Assembly (NCBI GenBank): GCA_027620495.1
Contig: JAQCEA010000003.1
Location: forward strand, 124,001-188,000
Source of the DNA: Pseudomonadota bacterium
GTDB lineage: Bacteria > Pseudomonadota > Alphaproteobacteria > Puniceispirillales > Puniceispirillaceae
Length of the DNA stretch: 64,000 nt
Reading direction: 5' to 3'
The notes beneath the pieces were generated by a model. It made no database searches. It was given only the letters and a program-made list of their open reading frames with translations, and was not told the origin of the DNA. Both the position numbers and the translations under genes were made by a program. Shown here piece by piece: positions 62,340 through 64,000 of the stretch; position 1 is the stretch's first letter; each line of letters starts with the position of its first letter.

Positions 62340-63070
62340 AATGGAATAGAACGGCCATCATAGGCAAAAAACCCGCCCGTTTGTGCGGGACGTAAATGAT
62401 CCATAACATGCCATAATTGCGCGGCGCTATGATCGGCGCTGAATGGGGGTGTGTTTGCGTCTTTTTTTTGAAATGGCCGTGATAAATCTGTGTCGACAGT
62501 ACCGGGGTGCAAGGTGACCATGCAGCTTTCAGGGTTATAGCGTGCCAATTCAATAGCCGCCGTATGTGACAGTTGGTTGAGCGCGGCCTTGCTGGCCCGA
62601 TAGCCATACCAGCCTCCAAGACGGTTATCTGCAATTGACCCCACACGTGCTGACAAGCTGGCAACAACCAGAGGGTGCGGCTGGCGCAGCGCTGGCCATA
62701 ATGATTTAACCAACAAGATGGGGCCAATGGCATTGATCTGATAGCTGTGATGCAAGGCATTTGGGTCAATATCAGCCAGACGTTTTTCAGGCTGTGTAAC
62801 ATCATCCCGCAACACGCCAGCCACCATCACCAATCGGTCAATGCGTGGCATTTTGTTGATGATATCTGTTGCCGCCACGGTGATGCTGGGCGGGTCAAGA
62901 AAATCCATCTTGACCCAATGCACAAGGTCAGATGGGGGCAAATCACGAAAGGCAGCAGTGCGGGCCGGGTGCCGGGCGGTCAAGATCAGTTGTGTTGCCC
63001 CCGCGGCCATTGCCTGTTTGGCCATGGCATGGCCAATGCCGCGCCCTGCACCTTGAATGACAATTTGCAT
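62336..63070 (-). CDS. Short-chain dehydrogenase/reductase
   Basis: The 244-residue protein has a GAGRGIG nucleotide-binding loop, a catalytic serine region (VVASLSARVGS), YGYRASKAALNQ with the Tyr-x3-Lys pair, and LHPGTVDTDLSRPF. This is the C-factor-like SDR type. Related SDRs occur in light- and oxidative-stress gene sets with photolyases. Confidence 0.9.
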   Translation of the reverse strand: MQIVIQGAGRGIGHAMAKQAMAAGATQLILTARHPARTAAFRDLPPSDLVHWVKMDFLDPPSITVAATDIINKMPRIDRLVMVAGVLRDDVTQPEKRLADIDPNALHHSYQINAIGPILLVKSLWPALRQPHPLVVASLSARVGSIADNRLGGWYGYRASKAALNQLSHTAAIELARYNPESCMVTLHPGTVDTDLSRPFQKKDANTPPFSADHSAAQLWHVMDHLRPAQTGGFFAYDGRSIPF

Positions 63071-63179
63071 TTTGGTCTCCTTTTTGTGGCTGTTTGTCTA
63101 TTGAAAATGCCGCGAAACCCCCTATTTCAGAACTATGGCATAAGTTGTTTTTGAGGGCGAATTAAATAGGGGTTTTGGC

Positions 63180-63647
63180 ATGCGATACCGCACCATTCTG
63201 GGCGTTGTTCTGACGTTGTTATTTTTCAGCACTGCCGCCCGCGCGGCGGAAATGGTCTATCCAAACCCGGATATAGCCCCAGCAGAAGTGATCGCCATCC
63301 AGCTTAACGGGCTGCAATATAATGATACGCCCGACACCGATGCTGGTATTCGCCAGACATGGGCGTTTGCGCATCCGCGTAACCGGGCCATGACCGGCCC
63401 CTTGCCACGCTTTGCCACTATGTTAAAAGGCCCGGGCTATGACATGATGCTCAATCACGCATCGCATCAGATTGTGCCAGCAAATTCAGGTGATGGATGG
63501 CGGCAATTTGACGTGTTTATGGAAGCTGGCAACGGCAAGGTGTTGCAGTTTGCGTGGATTGTCGAAAAAGTAACCGAAGGGCGGTATAAGGATTGTTGGA
63601 TGACCGTGGCGGTATCTGCCCCGCGGCCTGCTGGCCAAGGCAGCTAG
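63180..63647 (+). CDS. DUF4864-family secreted protein
   Basis: The 155-residue protein has a signal peptide ending near ARA/AEM. The mature part (IQLNGLQYND, AFAHPRNRAMTGPLPRF, YDMMLNHASHQIV, WTVEK-like WIVEKVTEGRYKDCWMT) matches DUF4864. Function unknown. It overlaps the convergent transporter gene by four bases. Confidence 0.8.
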   Translation: MRYRTILGVVLTLLFFSTAARAAEMVYPNPDIAPAEVIAIQLNGLQYNDTPDTDAGIRQTWAFAHPRNRAMTGPLPRFATMLKGPGYDMMLNHASHQIVPANSGDGWRQFDVFMEAGNGKVLQFAWIVEKVTEGRYKDCWMTVAVSAPRPAGQGS

Positions 63648-64000
63648 CGGCCCGGCGGTGCTGACAATTTGGCGCGGCGCTCGCGGTTCAGAGCAAACAA
63701 CCCGGACCCAACAATCATCAGACTGCCGATAATCAATACACGGTCCAGCTGGTCGTCAAAAATTACAATGCCAATGGTCGAGGCAAACACCAGTTGAAGA
63801 TAGGCAAAGGGCTGAATTGTTGATGCGTGCGTTGTATCAAGCGCGCTGATCAAACAAAAATGCCCACTGGCCCCAGTGATGCATAACAAGGCCATCCACC
63901 ACCAGTCCGAACCTTGCGGCGGATGCCAAAAAAACGGGACAACCAATGTAATCGCCACGGCGCCTGCCACACCAGTCCAAAAGAAACTTGTCATGGCGTT
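63644..64000 (-). CDS. DMT-superfamily permease (EamA), C-terminal part, truncated by the window edge
   Basis: The frame runs past the end of the window, so the ATG at 63994 is internal. The visible 118 residues hold four to five membrane segments of the second EamA repeat: SALDTTHASTIQPFAYLQLVF and ASTIGIVIFDDQLDRVLIIGSLMIVGSGLF. It is similar in type to the permease at 51318. Confidence 0.8.
   Translation of the reverse strand, partial: NAMTSFFWTGVAGAVAITLVVPFFWHPPQGSDWWWMALLCITGASGHFCLISALDTTHASTIQPFAYLQLVFASTIGIVIFDDQLDRVLIIGSLMIVGSGLFALNRERRAKLSAPPGR

Overview
The window reads as one continuous piece of a marine alphaproteobacterial chromosome. The gene set would fit the SAR116 (Puniceispirillales) lineage, but that placement is an inference from gene content and moderate GC; no rRNA marker is present. 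No tRNA, rRNA, insertion sequence, integrase or CRISPR array was seen.

Region 1 (about 0.3-29.9 kb) looks like a C1-sulfonate catabolic island. A minus-strand operon (0.34-4.6 kb) encodes an unknown protein, an acidic-tailed Rieske ferredoxin, an oxygenase beta-like subunit and a 790-residue fusion of a methanesulfonate-monooxygenase-type Rieske domain to an FAD/NAD reductase. Divergent to it lies an importer with one binding protein, two permeases and two ATPases (4.9-9.7 kb). A Gld-type ABC system and a GcvT-family folate protein follow. A second oxygenase-like alpha subunit lies at 15.7 kb. The two alpha-like proteins are complementary: the fusion keeps the Rieske ligands and has lost the mononuclear iron site, and the 15.7 kb protein keeps the iron site and has lost the Rieske cluster. 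I read this as one heteromeric oxygenase whose electron-transfer and catalytic centres sit on different chains. Two TauE-type exporters and SoeABC (25.3-29.8 kb) would dispose of sulfite. A PanB-like protein, Fhs, FolD and a degenerate FolD paralogue (18.9-23.5 kb) would handle the C1 unit through tetrahydrofolate.

Region 2 (30.3-32.3 kb) is a K+-dependent-type membrane pyrophosphatase.

Region 3 (32.7-48.0 kb) is an amine/polyamine utilisation cluster. It has two glutamine-synthetase-like ligases, two class III aminotransferases, a Pot-type ABC importer, a cupin, a complete Rieske demethylase-type oxygenase, an MFS protein, an agmatinase-family hydrolase and a PuuB-like oxidase.

Region 4 (48.0-51.3 kb) holds zur-znuB-znuC with a near-consensus Zur box, divergent from pyrC. 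Region 5 (51.3-57.4 kb) holds a DMT permease, a GST, a polar amino-acid-type ABC importer, a CmcJ/NvfI-family protein and an FAH-family hydrolase. Region 6 (57.5-64.0 kb) has two different photolyases with overlapping reading frames, then DUF3833, chalcone-isomerase-like, YciB, SDR and DUF4864 proteins, and a truncated DMT permease at the window edge.

Two of the systems in region 1 show the same pattern of complementary degeneration between paired paralogues: the two oxygenase alpha subunits and the two importer ATPases. All functional assignments are from reading the sequence; no database search was run.
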